DNA of 64,000 nucleotides from Bacillus sp. SA1-12 (lineage in GTDB: Bacteria; Bacillota; Bacilli; Bacillales; Bacillaceae): NCBI RefSeq assembly GCF_000981385.1, contig NZ_LATZ01000007.1:62001-126000 (forward strand), written 5' to 3'. This document shows, piece by piece, positions 41,297 to 49,929 of the stretch. Under the pieces are notes generated by a model. It saw nothing but the letters and a program-made list of their open reading frames with translations. It made no database searches and was not told where the DNA came from. The position numbers and the translations under genes were made by a program. The number at the start of each line of letters is the position of its first letter. The stretch's first letter is position 1.

Positions 41297-41980
41297 TTAT
41301 GCTGTAAAGTTGCCATCATAGCTAAGCATGACGGCAGAACGCACGCCTTGAATGGCTGAAAGTTCGGATGCAATCTCGGCATCGTTTTCTTTTACACGAA
41401 TTTCGTATGTGACTTCAACTTCATGATCTTGAATAATGGATTTTGATTTTAACGAGAATTTTTTTGTTTTTTCTTTCATGATACGTTCAATTTGTTCCCC
41501 GACAGCATGTTGATCAAATTTCACAACCAAAAGGTAAGGGTTGTCCACTTTAATTTTGTTTGCGAATAAAAGAATAACTAGTCCTATAAGAACGGAACCG
41601 ACAACTGCTAATAAAATGAATCCTGCACCGCTCAAAATACCGGCAATGACAGACCAGAATAAGTAAACTAAATCCATTGGATCTTTAATAGGTGTACGGA
41701 AACGAACAATTGATAACGCCCCAACCATACCGAGTGATAATAACACGTTCTGGCTGATTCCCATGATGACTAATGCAGTTGCCATTGTCATAATGATTAG
41801 TGAAATATTGAAGGAATGTGAGTAAATCACACCGTTAAAGGTTTTTTTATAGATGGCGTAAATAAATAATCCGACTAAAAACGCTACGCCAATCCCAAGC
41901 AGGGAATCGATAATTGAAAATGAAGTTGTTTTCTCTATAAAACTTGATTTGAAAATATCTGAAAAATTAGTTGTATCCAT
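41297..41980 (-). CDS. DUF4956 membrane protein
   Basis: A 227-residue protein with four transmembrane segments (about 28-48, 58-80, 85-105, 115-140) and a cytosolic C-terminal domain ending LSAIQGVRSAVMLSYDG. The loop GALSIVRFRTPIKDPMDLVY is the signature of DUF4956, regularly encoded beside VTC polyphosphate-polymerase-like proteins. TTAAGGAGAGTAAAAA precedes the ATG. It lies between the VTC gene and the beta-helix lipoprotein on the same strand, consistent with a membrane complex, but biochemical function is unproven. Confidence 0.88.
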   Translation of the reverse strand: MDTTNFSDIFKSSFIEKTTSFSIIDSLLGIGVAFLVGLFIYAIYKKTFNGVIYSHSFNISLIIMTMATALVIMGISQNVLLSLGMVGALSIVRFRTPIKDPMDLVYLFWSVIAGILSGAGFILLAVVGSVLIGLVILLFANKIKVDNPYLLVVKFDQHAVGEQIERIMKEKTKKFSLKSKSIIQDHEVEVTYEIRVKENDAEIASELSAIQGVRSAVMLSYDGNFTA

Positions 41981-41999
41981 TTTTTACTCTCCTTAATTA

Positions 42000-42163
42000 T
42001 ATTGTTATCCCATTCTTAACGGGCAGTAAGTCCCCAGAAGCGAAAGTGGGAGAAACTTGTGTCCGTAAAGTTTCCGACAAAGGGCAGGAAGCCCAAGTCA
42101 GGTGCAGGGTTTCGCTGCAATTCAATACAGGCTGAAAAAAACATCCCTTATTGAAGTTTGACT
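42000..42163. other. GC-rich intergenic sequence in the VTC cluster
   Basis: Between the VTC and DUF4956 genes. It contains GGGCAGTAAGTCCCCAGAAG, AAACTTGTG...AAAGTTT and GGGCAGGAAGCCC (a small hairpin). It is much richer in G+C than its surroundings and could be a repeat or a structured RNA; no known class is recognised. Confidence 0.4.
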
Positions 42164-42865
42164 TTATCCATACATGCGACTTAATTGGTATTTTGAATAG
42201 GCTTCTTGTCTTGTGTCTGACAGCTGAAGTAAAAGTTTAATAGCATCTGGCAAGTATTCATCATATTTTACTTCTAAGATGACCAAGCTGGGTTCTAACA
42301 CATCTACCATTGGTAAGTGTTTATTGAACATATCTGTATTTTGTAAGCTTGATTGAACCTTTGTATCAAAGGTGACTCGAACGTTTCCATATGGGTACAT
42401 CAATGCTTCACGTTCATAATCAACCACTGTCTTTGGTTTGATTTGATGATTTTGCATCTCAAAAAATAAATCACGTATAAGGGCTCTTTCGTCTTGTTTC
42501 ATCCAGAGAATGTCAGTGGTCCGCATTTTTTCAAATTCTGCTCTTGTTATTTGGCATTTTGATTTGTATGTCAAATTATTCCTCTTGCTTTTCCGCTCAA
42601 GATTAATGACATGATCGTCCTTCTCATAAATTCGAACACGGTATTTATCCCGATTTAAGAATCCCTCTTTTTTCTCGTTCAAAATTTTATTATCAAAATT
42701 ATCGAAGTATGTTGAACGAATCAAATATTTCCCATTTGCTCCTGCATTAGCATCTCTTTTCATAAAATGCAGCAGTTTACGGCGGAGCACGTGATATTCT
42801 GAAACTGAAATCGCATGTTTCAGTTCTTGACGACCTTTCGGATTAAATGAGGTCTGAATCGGCAT
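42164..42865 (-). CDS. VTC-domain polyphosphate-polymerase-like protein
   Basis: A 233-residue protein with the VTC4/CYTH tunnel-fold domain. Basic and acidic residues lining the tunnel are seen in KYLIRSTYFDN, KYRVRIYEKDD, LERKSKRNNLTYKSK and VILEVKYDEYLP; the Glu of LEVKYDEYLP is the metal-binding one. In yeast VTC4 makes polyphosphate from ATP; whether bacterial stand-alone forms do so is undecided. The start is the ATG at 42865 with AAAGGAGGAAAGGAAA upstream, not the earlier GTG/ATG. First gene of the set; no CotH-type kinase is present here, though one often accompanies such clusters. Confidence 0.88.
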   Translation of the reverse strand: MPIQTSFNPKGRQELKHAISVSEYHVLRRKLLHFMKRDANAGANGKYLIRSTYFDNFDNKILNEKKEGFLNRDKYRVRIYEKDDHVINLERKSKRNNLTYKSKCQITRAEFEKMRTTDILWMKQDERALIRDLFFEMQNHQIKPKTVVDYEREALMYPYGNVRVTFDTKVQSSLQNTDMFNKHLPMVDVLEPSLVILEVKYDEYLPDAIKLLLQLSDTRQEAYSKYQLSRMYG

Positions 42866-43076
42866 TTTCCTTTCCTCCTTTTCCATCACATTTATAAACC
42901 TCCTTTGTTTGGAGATATATAATCAATGATTGACTAGTACATTAGCTAGTCTAAAAGGGGTATGTGTCAGGAAGATGTCAAGTAAAGTTTTTGTAAATTA
43001 AATTTGGAGAGTGTAAACGTTCATTGGATGGAAAAAAGAGAGAAAAGGAAATGGATGCCCCATTTCCTCGTTATTT

Positions 43077-43790
43077 TTAGTGCACATTGACGTTTTGTTC
43101 TTTCAATACGCGTACAACGATTTGCCCGATTTGCTTGCCTAATCTTAACCCTTCATCATTGTCTGCTTTAAAATGGACACCAGCGTACAAACGTGAGAGG
43201 GCACAACTTTCCATTTTCTTTTTAATATTTGCTGCTTCTTGTGGAAAAAAATAACTTAGGACCGATTCAGCACATCCTGCAACAGTGGCGTGTGCTGAAG
43301 GGTAGGCCGGAAAACGCGGTGTTGTCAGTACAGGTGATAGATTCCTCCCATATTGATTCGGTCTTGCCATATCCCAGAGATATTTAAAATGCCACGACAT
43401 CACAAAGGCATCATTAACAGCAGCGTGAAAATATCCAAGTATTCTGGCAATATAAGGTGAGCTTAACCGGTATTTTTTCGCAAGGCTGAAAATCATCGGT
43501 GTCATGTTTTCCGTTGCTTCCTCCATTCCCCAGTATTGTGCGAGGCGTATTTGCTGAGGTGTTAACGATGATAAGGTTTGTTCAACAATTGATAATTCCA
43601 TTCCCCAATTTATTTCAAGAGGATGTTTAATTTGCCAAGTAATTTGTTGCCGAAAAGGATCAAGGAATGCATTGTTTCCATGTCTTCTAATAAAAAACAT
43701 TGGATAATAAGCGGGTGCCGGATAAGGCTTTGGCGGGGTTTGCTCACCTTGATAAGGATATTCTGACCATCTTCGATAATTTGTCCTCAT
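43077..43790 (-). CDS. Vanadium-haloperoxidase-like / PAP2 phosphatase
   Basis: A 237-residue PAP2-superfamily protein. The three phosphate-binding motifs are in order: KYLWDMARPNQYG (Lys and Arg), YPSAHATVAG (Ser-x-His) and SRLYAGVHFKADNDEG (Arg, His, Asp). This is the vanadium-haloperoxidase branch; soluble bacterial members may be acid phosphatases or haloperoxidases. There is no signal peptide and no membrane segment, so it is cytosolic. The second motif has Ala where many have Gly. AGGGGCTGGTTATT precedes the ATG. Monocistronic, close to the VTC cluster on the same strand; a joint role in phosphate handling is conjecture. Confidence 0.85.
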   Translation of the reverse strand: MRTNYRRWSEYPYQGEQTPPKPYPAPAYYPMFFIRRHGNNAFLDPFRQQITWQIKHPLEINWGMELSIVEQTLSSLTPQQIRLAQYWGMEEATENMTPMIFSLAKKYRLSSPYIARILGYFHAAVNDAFVMSWHFKYLWDMARPNQYGRNLSPVLTTPRFPAYPSAHATVAGCAESVLSYFFPQEAANIKKKMESCALSRLYAGVHFKADNDEGLRLGKQIGQIVVRVLKEQNVNVH

Positions 43791-43993
43791 AATAACCAGC
43801 CCCTTCAGTTTTGCTCCTTATTCCTTATGAAAAGGGGGAGGATAATATAACATAAACAATCATGTTCATTCCCCATGTTTTACAAATCCCCAAGTTTTGC
43901 TATCCCAAGCTTTGCGGCAATATCTTCTTTTTTAATGAACATACAGTTATAATGAAGTCAGCTAGATTTTTACTAATAGAAAGGAAAAGATTG

Positions 43994-44926
43994 ATGAGTC
44001 AAGATAAATTAAAAAATCATAAACATACAGGAGAATCAAGTACAGGAAAAGTATTATGGCAGTTAACCCGTCCTCATACATTAACAGCTTCATTTGTACC
44101 AGTCTTAATAGGGACTGTCTTAGCGATGTTTTATGCGGAGATAGATATTTTGCTTTTTATGGCGATGCTTTTTTCTTGTCTTTTTATTCAAATTGCTACG
44201 AATTTATTTAATGAGTATTATGACTTTAAACGCGGGCTTGATACGGAAGACTCAGTCGGAATTGGGGGAGCTATCGTCCGTCACGGAATGCAGCCAAAGA
44301 CCGTGTTGCAATTAGCGTTAGCTTCATATGGTATTGCATTATTGCTCGGCATCTATATTTGCAGCAATAGCAGCTGGTGGTTAGCTCTGATTGGACTTGG
44401 AGGTATGGCGATAGGATACCTGTACACAGGTGGGCCATATCCGATTGCCTATACACCATTTGGAGAACTATTTGCAGGGATTTGCATGGGTTCATTTTTC
44501 GTATTGATTTCTTTCTTTATTCAAACAGGTATGATTAATACACAAAGTATTTTAATATCCATTCCGATTGCGATTCTTGTAGGTGCCATCAATCTCTCGA
44601 ACAACATTCGTGATATAGAAGAAGATATAAAAGGCGGACGCAAGACTTTAGCTATTTTAATGGGGCAGAAAAGAGCGATTTATTTCTTGGCATTTTTATT
44701 TGTGCTGGCGTATGTATGGATCACAGGATTAGTAATTACTACCGGTATAAGCCCATGGCTGTTTCTTATTTTCCTGAGTATTCCAAAACCGATTCAAGCC
44801 ATAAAGGGGTTTGTACGCAGAGATAATCCTTTAAATATGGTGATGGCGATGAAAGCAACTGGCCAAACAAACACCATTTTCGGCTTTCTGCTTTCAATAG
44901 GTTTATTTATTAGTTATCTTTTTTAA
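43994..44926 (+). CDS. menA: 1,4-dihydroxy-2-naphthoate polyprenyltransferase (MenA)
   Basis: A 310-residue UbiA-type membrane prenyltransferase of menaquinone synthesis, attaching the polyprenyl chain to dihydroxynaphthoate. It has eight to nine membrane segments and the two Asp motifs: NLFNEYYDFKRGLDTED (first, Asn/Asp binding the diphosphate via magnesium) and NNIRDIEEDIKGGRKTLAIL (second). Length equals the B. subtilis enzyme. AAAGGAAAAGATTG precedes the ATG at 43994; the frame opens at 43862 but that part is not like the family. Two short genes follow in the same direction. Confidence 0.95.
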   Translation: MSQDKLKNHKHTGESSTGKVLWQLTRPHTLTASFVPVLIGTVLAMFYAEIDILLFMAMLFSCLFIQIATNLFNEYYDFKRGLDTEDSVGIGGAIVRHGMQPKTVLQLALASYGIALLLGIYICSNSSWWLALIGLGGMAIGYLYTGGPYPIAYTPFGELFAGICMGSFFVLISFFIQTGMINTQSILISIPIAILVGAINLSNNIRDIEEDIKGGRKTLAILMGQKRAIYFLAFLFVLAYVWITGLVITTGISPWLFLIFLSIPKPIQAIKGFVRRDNPLNMVMAMKATGQTNTIFGFLLSIGLFISYLF

Positions 44927-44962
44927 TGTTATCCATTCAACCTAAATGATAGGGGAAATCAG

Positions 44963-45313
44963 ATGGAAACTAGCTTAAAACAACATCTGCTTGAACTTGA
45001 AGAAAAGTTGTTGATGCCTGAAATACGTTCGTCAAGGGATGAACTAAAAAAATTGCTCGGCGAAACCTTTTTTGAAATTGGGAGCTCTGGCAGAGTTTTG
45101 TACAAAAATGAGGAGATTCATGCAGAGGGAATAGGCCTGGTTAAGATGAGGTTGAGTGATTTTGAAATCCATCCATTATCTGAAGAGATCGTGTTAACCA
45201 CCTATCGAATCTTTAATGAAGAAACCAAACACCATACATTGCGCAGTTCAATCTGGAAATGGATAAATGGCAGCTGGCAAATGGTTTTTCATCAAGGGAC
45301 AAAAACCGAATAG
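44963..45313 (+). CDS. DUF4440 / NTF2-like small protein
   Basis: A 116-residue protein of the NTF2-like cone fold, DUF4440 group: an N-terminal helix LLELEEKLLMPEIRSSRDEL, then LLGETFFEIGSSGRVLYKNE and a sheet ending in RSSIWKWINGSWQMVFHQGT, the typical C-terminal pattern. No catalytic residue is identifiable. AGGGGAAATCAG precedes the ATG. It starts 36 bp after menA and so may be co-transcribed, but there is no known link to menaquinone. Members have no settled function. Confidence 0.85.
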   Translation: METSLKQHLLELEEKLLMPEIRSSRDELKKLLGETFFEIGSSGRVLYKNEEIHAEGIGLVKMRLSDFEIHPLSEEIVLTTYRIFNEETKHHTLRSSIWKWINGSWQMVFHQGTKTE

Positions 45314-45381
45314 CCGCTATGACACTCCTGTGAATTCTAAATGGGTTATAATGGAATTGACTAAAAAGGGGGGAGCTGCAA

Positions 45382-45747
45382 ATGATCATTGGATTGCATC
45401 ACGCACAGATTACGATTCCAAAGGGTGCAGAGGCAGAAGGGAAGCATTTTTATTGTCAAATACTAGGATTAAAAGAAGTTGAAAAACCTGACTCTCTTAA
45501 AGGAAGAGGAGGTTTTTGGCTGCAAGTCGGAAATCTGGAGGTCCATGTAGGAACAGAGGAAGGCTTTGATCGCTTCTCAACAAAAGCTCATTTAGCCTAC
45601 GAAGTAGAAAATGTGTCCTATTGGAGAAGAGTATTAGAGAAACATCAAATAGAAATAATAGAATCTGTCCCGATCCCTGATTATGAACGATTTGAGTTTA
45701 GAGACCCTTTTGGTAACCGAGTAGAGATGATAAAAAATATAAAGTGA
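45382..45747 (+). CDS. VOC-family (glyoxalase-like) protein
   Basis: A 121-residue vicinal-oxygen-chelate protein with two beta-alpha-beta-beta-beta modules: GLHHAQITIPKGAEAEGKHF (first metal-type His), EVHVGTEEGF, and in the second half HLAYEVENVSYW with FRDPFGNRVEMIK at the end. The family includes lyases, dioxygenases and antibiotic-binding proteins; the metal ligands His, His and Glu are roughly in place, but the substrate is unknown. AAGGGGGGAGCTGCAA precedes the ATG. It follows the DUF4440-like gene by 68 bp and is followed by a terminator. Confidence 0.88.
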   Translation: MIIGLHHAQITIPKGAEAEGKHFYCQILGLKEVEKPDSLKGRGGFWLQVGNLEVHVGTEEGFDRFSTKAHLAYEVENVSYWRRVLEKHQIEIIESVPIPDYERFEFRDPFGNRVEMIKNIK

Positions 45748-45755
45748 AATAGTCA

Positions 45756-45788
45756 AAAAGAGCGCCGAACATCTTTCGGCGCTCTTTT
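45756..45788. terminator. Terminator after the VOC gene
   Basis: AAAAGAGCGCCGAA and TTCGGCGCTCTTTT: a 14-bp perfect stem with a 5-base loop, usable in both directions. Confidence 0.92.
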
Positions 45789-45806
45789 CCTATTTTCTGC
45801 TAATTG

Positions 45807-45870
45807 TTATTTCCTTAAATAAGGAAGAGGAATTGTAAATGCTGTTCCTTCACCAGCCAGTCTGTTGATC
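45807..45870 (-). pseudogene. Possible histidine-kinase C-terminal tail
   Basis: On the minus strand the last codons before a TAA read INRLAGEGTAFTIPLPYLRK, which resembles the end of a kinase ATPase domain (GxGTxFxIxLP). The frame is open a little further upstream, but nothing else of a kinase is present. Too short to be certain. Confidence 0.3.
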
Positions 45871-45942
45871 AAACGCAAAGCGTAGGTGGGTCTACCCGAG
45901 ACAGTTCGCTGTGAACAGAAGGAGCGGAAAGCAGTTTAACAT

Positions 45943-47208
45943 TTAAAGCAAAACGCGTTCCACCTTAAGCGGATGAAGTGCTTTTGTCTGATTCAGATAA
46001 ATAAAAGCATCATACCGTTTCGACATAACTGAAGGTACGTAATTTCCAAAATGTTCGTGGGCTGGGTGATAAACAACGCCTATGGCACGATGACCGATTT
46101 GATGTTGAAAGCAGCGGCGATTTTCATCATTAAAAATGAGTAGTTTATCGTCCGGGCCTGCCTTGTGCATCATATCTTCCCAGCTTCCAGTTTTAGCGGG
46201 AGGAACAATCATTCTTTCAAAGTTTACTCCCCATTCATCTGCTGCAATGACCGTTCCGCGATGAGTACCGAAACCAACAATGAATAACTTGTCATGTCCG
46301 TATTGTTCTCTTAATAATTGGCCGACGTTCACAATGCCTTCTTCCTTCATATCGGTTGCTCTTGCATCACCGACATGTGTATTATGCTCCCAGATGATTC
46401 CTTTAGCTCCCTTGCCGTAAAAATCAGCTATTTTCTGAATCACCTCGACCATGTGACGATCCCTGATATTCCAAGACTCATTATCATTTACAACCATCGT
46501 ACGATAATAATTTTCGGCATTTGCGGTAATGAGCCCATTTACTTCCAGACTAAGATCCCTTTCATCATGACTAGAGCTAGTATTTTTTGTTAAACAAATA
46601 TCGGTTAGCAGTTTAATTACCTCGTCATGACATCCCTCACCATAAAAAGCTGCAGATACCGCGTACTTTTCAGACTGTCGATGATATGGTTCAAAACAGG
46701 CGAAGGCTTCCTTTGCTTGTTTAATCAGAGGGGAGTTCGTTTTTTCTAAATAGATAATGATCTCATCCATAGACTCCCATAAAGAATAGATATCAATGCC
46801 ATAAAAGCCGACCATTTTATCCTGGGGCTTATTTTTATTGTATTCTTTTAGCCATTCAATAAGCTTAATCATTTCTTCATTTGCCCACATCCATGTTGGC
46901 CAACGATTAAAGGAGTGTAAAACATCCTTGGCATTGGTTGAGGTTTGATCATACCCTTTTATGTAGCGATTCACTTGTTCACAGGCAGGCCAATCCCCTT
47001 CGACAGCCAAAAAGTTAAATTCGTTTTCTACAATAAGTTTTTTGGAAAGCTCAGCACGAATTTTATAAAATTCTGAAGTGCCATGTGATGCTTCCCCTAA
47101 TAAGACATATGTTTGTTCTTGTATTTCTTCCAGTAACGGATTAAAATCATTGGGCTCATGTAATGGTATTGCGTAGTCTTTAATGGCTTCAATTATGGTT
47201 TTGTTCAT
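45943..47208 (-). CDS. Erythromycin-esterase-family protein
   Basis: A 421-residue EreA/EreB-like hydrolase. Conserved signatures include VLLGEASHGTSEFYKIRAEL (Glu and His near residue 40), LAVEGDWPACEQVNRYIKG, the WPTWMWANEE stretch and IIWEHNTHVGDA with the catalytic His. Resistance members hydrolyse macrolide lactone rings, but most chromosomal Bacillus relatives have not been shown to do so, so resistance is not claimed. AGAGGGATCTACT precedes the ATG. It is monocistronic, divergent from a ROK regulator, about 220 bp away. Confidence 0.88.
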   Translation of the reverse strand: MNKTIIEAIKDYAIPLHEPNDFNPLLEEIQEQTYVLLGEASHGTSEFYKIRAELSKKLIVENEFNFLAVEGDWPACEQVNRYIKGYDQTSTNAKDVLHSFNRWPTWMWANEEMIKLIEWLKEYNKNKPQDKMVGFYGIDIYSLWESMDEIIIYLEKTNSPLIKQAKEAFACFEPYHRQSEKYAVSAAFYGEGCHDEVIKLLTDICLTKNTSSSHDERDLSLEVNGLITANAENYYRTMVVNDNESWNIRDRHMVEVIQKIADFYGKGAKGIIWEHNTHVGDARATDMKEEGIVNVGQLLREQYGHDKLFIVGFGTHRGTVIAADEWGVNFERMIVPPAKTGSWEDMMHKAGPDDKLLIFNDENRRCFQHQIGHRAIGVVYHPAHEHFGNYVPSVMSKRYDAFIYLNQTKALHPLKVERVLL

Positions 47209-47343
47209 AGTAGATCCCTCTATTTAAGTAATGGTTTAATGTTTAATCATATTGTTTCCTAAAGATCATTGTTTATCAGATGATAAACACTATCGATTTC
47301 TTTAAATATGGTTATGCAAATTAATTCAATTTGAAATTTCCAT

Positions 47344-47405
47344 TGTTTTCAAAAAAAGGATATGATATAGTATCATCGTAACTTATTAAAGAAGTTTAAT
47401 AAGTT
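47344..47405 (+). promoter_or_regulatory. Promoter and perfect operator of the ROK regulator
   Basis: TTGTTT (47344), 16-base spacer, TATAGT (47366), then AACTTATTAAA, GAAG, TTTAATAAGTT (47380-47405), a perfect 11-bp inverted repeat covering the transcription start. This is the geometry of ROK/XylR-type operators and implies autorepression. Confidence 0.7.
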
Positions 47406-47427
47406 CTTATTTAAGGTGGTGAACGTC

Positions 47428-48462
47428 ATGAGTGAGTTATTTGCTACTCCAAAATCGATGAAGAAGGTTATTCTTCGTGGTATTCGTACCACTCTTTTAG
47501 AGCTTGGAAGTGCAACAAAGGTTGAACTTAGTGAAAAATTAGGGATTAGTTTCCCGACAATAAGCAAGTTTCTGTCTCAGATGGAAAAGGATGGAGAACT
47601 TACTTTAGTTGGTCTCGATGATTCCAGCGGCGGCAGAAGAGCAAAACGATACGCTTACAATCCGGAGTATATGTTAGGTTTGGCGATATTCCTAGAGAGA
47701 AAGGAAACAAATTACACAATTTTTAATTGTTTAGGCAAAGTGAAAGAGCAGGGACAAACAAAAAGTGTATTACTTGATGATATTCAAAAATTAACAAGTC
47801 ATATTGAGGACTTGCTAAAAACATATCCAAAGATCGGTTCAATTGCCATTGGTGTTCCAGGTTCGGTTGATCATGATGGTCGGATTTTTTTCATTCCCGG
47901 TTACGAGCAATTTCAAAATGTTGATTTAAAAAAGTACTATGAAGATCATTTTTCGATCCCAGTGGTAGTGGAGAACGATATGAATGCGGCCGTTCTTGGC
48001 TATCACAATCGGATGGAAATTGAAAATAATCAATCCCTTATCTATTTATATTTTGGTCAAAATGGACCAGGTGCTGGGATTATGATAAATGGTGACGTGG
48101 TGCGAGGAAGCACATTTTTCTCAGGAGAGGTTTCATTCGTTCCTCAATATGACAATCAAAATTTCCTGCAAGCCATGCAAAGAGAAAGTGGATCTAAGCA
48201 AGTAACCTTCCTTGAGCAAAAGGAGATTGATGCAATTAGCAGATTAGTCGCTTCATTTGTTGCGATCATTAACCCTCATACCATCATTTTTTGTAAGGAT
48301 GAGGTGAATCAGGTAATCATCGATCAAATTGCAGCCGGAAGCTCAACTTACATTCCAGTTGAACATCTTCCCGGACTAGCAATGAGTGATTGGAAACAAG
48401 ACTATCTATTTGGTTTACAAAGTCTTGGGCTGGATCTTCTGATCGCGGGAACAAGCAGATAA
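47428..48462 (+). CDS. ROK-family transcriptional regulator
   Basis: A 344-residue repressor with a MarR-like winged helix at the N-terminus (ATKVELSEKLGISFPTISKF, then LSQMEKDGEL) joined to a ROK/sugar-kinase-like domain. In the latter, GSIAIGVPGSVDHDGRIFFI and VVVENDMNAAVLGYH are the conserved sugar-binding strands, but no complete ATP-binding or CxCGxxGC zinc motif is seen, as in several regulator-only members. The start at 47428 has AAGGTGGTG upstream. The next gene, a sugar-type MFS transporter, begins 50 bp later, so the pair is probably one autoregulated operon responding to a sugar. Confidence 0.9.
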   Translation: MSELFATPKSMKKVILRGIRTTLLELGSATKVELSEKLGISFPTISKFLSQMEKDGELTLVGLDDSSGGRRAKRYAYNPEYMLGLAIFLERKETNYTIFNCLGKVKEQGQTKSVLLDDIQKLTSHIEDLLKTYPKIGSIAIGVPGSVDHDGRIFFIPGYEQFQNVDLKKYYEDHFSIPVVVENDMNAAVLGYHNRMEIENNQSLIYLYFGQNGPGAGIMINGDVVRGSTFFSGEVSFVPQYDNQNFLQAMQRESGSKQVTFLEQKEIDAISRLVASFVAIINPHTIIFCKDEVNQVIIDQIAAGSSTYIPVEHLPGLAMSDWKQDYLFGLQSLGLDLLIAGTSR

Positions 48463-48512
48463 ACAAGAAGAGAAGTACATCAGAACTCGAAAAAAGAAAG
48501 GGGTTTACATAT

Positions 48513-49733
48513 ATGGCTACATTCTTTTTAGTCATCATTTATTTGGCGTTCATCAGCTTAGGTTTGCCTGATTCATTGCTGGGAGTCGCTTGGCCTGTGA
48601 TGCAGCCGGAATTAGGTGTACCACTTGAGACGGCTGGTTTGCTGTTTATGACAATAGCGGGCGGTACGATTATTTCAAGTTTATTAAGCGGTGCAGTACT
48701 TAAACGGTTCGGCACAGGCAATGTCACATTTGTCAGCTGTCTCATGACTGCGGTCGCCCTTTTGGGATTTACGCTTGCACCATCCCTTTTTTGGCTAATT
48801 GTATGTGCGATACCACTTGGACTGGGGGCAGGCTCGGTTGATGCTGGGTTAAACAATTATGTTGCCACTCATTATAAAGCACATCATATGAGTTGGCTTC
48901 ATTGTTTCTGGGGAGTAGGAGCAACTCTTGGTCCAATAATAATGGCCCAGTTTATCTCAGGGCAAAATGCTTGGAGAAATGGCTATCTTACTATTGCGTG
49001 TATTCAGTTTGCATTAGTTGTCATTCTTCTTTTCACTTTGCCTTTATGGAAAAAAGTCGCAAGCAAAAGCGGTGCTACATTAAATGAAGAGAAAGTGGAT
49101 CCAAACAGTGATTATGTTAAAACCGTTAAACCTTTGCAAATAAATGGAGTTAAGCTGGCTCTTATTTCCTTCTTGTTTTATTGTGGAGTTGAATCCACAA
49201 TGGGCCTATGGGGAAGCAGCTTTCTTGTGAATGTAAAGGGATTACACGCAGAAGCAGCAGCACAATGGGTTTCCCTTTATTATGGAGGAATCACGATCGG
49301 GCGGTTAATAACAGGCTTTATTACGTTAAAGGTTAGCAATCGAACGCTCATTCGTTTAGGGCAAATATTGGCTTTAAGCGGATCAGCACTTTTGGTTTTA
49401 CCATTGCCATCAAGCTTTTCGCTTGTAGGCTTTATTATGATTGGATTAGGCTTAGCCCCAATCTTCCCGTGCATGTTGCATGAAACACCAGCGCGTTTTG
49501 GAAAAGAGCATTCTCAAACCATTATGGGGTACCAAATGGCTGTTGCCTATACAGGCAGTACATTCCTGCCTCCTCTGCTTGGATACATGGCATCGCACGT
49601 AACAATAGGAATCTTCCCGTTCTTTATTGTTATTTCTGTCGCAATGATGCTGTTTGTCTCGGAAAGATTGAATGTTCTTATGAGCAAAAGAAGTTTTGTC
49701 GGGGAGAATCATAAAAAATCTATTGGACTATGA
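48513..49733 (+). CDS. MFS transporter (FucP/sugar-like)
   Basis: A 406-residue major-facilitator protein with 12 membrane segments. N-terminal ISLGLPDSLLGVAWPVMQPE, AGGTIISSLLSGAVLKRFG (MFS motif A-like loop) and DAGLNNYVATHYKAHHMSWL with HCFWGVGATLGP are typical of the FHS/sugar branch (fucose or glucose/mannose-like). AAAGGGG lies about ten bases before the ATG at 48513; the longer frame beginning inside the ROK gene is not supported. It follows the ROK regulator, which supports a carbohydrate substrate, not otherwise defined. Confidence 0.88.
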   Translation: MATFFLVIIYLAFISLGLPDSLLGVAWPVMQPELGVPLETAGLLFMTIAGGTIISSLLSGAVLKRFGTGNVTFVSCLMTAVALLGFTLAPSLFWLIVCAIPLGLGAGSVDAGLNNYVATHYKAHHMSWLHCFWGVGATLGPIIMAQFISGQNAWRNGYLTIACIQFALVVILLFTLPLWKKVASKSGATLNEEKVDPNSDYVKTVKPLQINGVKLALISFLFYCGVESTMGLWGSSFLVNVKGLHAEAAAQWVSLYYGGITIGRLITGFITLKVSNRTLIRLGQILALSGSALLVLPLPSSFSLVGFIMIGLGLAPIFPCMLHETPARFGKEHSQTIMGYQMAVAYTGSTFLPPLLGYMASHVTIGIFPFFIVISVAMMLFVSERLNVLMSKRSFVGENHKKSIGL

Positions 49734-49929
49734 ATCAATTTATTAATTTTACTTTAACGAAATTATTTTAGTAGGAGTTATTTAGATAACATACAAAATT
49801 GAATGAAAGTTAATTGCCAATTTGTTCCTTAATAAATGTATACTAGAACAAAGTAACCTCAAGTAAAGGAAAGATAACTGTTTTTTTAAATATAGCTCAG
49901 CTTTCAATACACCACTGCAGTTTGTTTAG

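Noticed and set aside
45943..47208. Macrolide resistance determinant
   Set aside because: Erythromycin-esterase-family membership is clear, but chromosomal Bacillus relatives are not generally shown to confer resistance, so only the family is stated.
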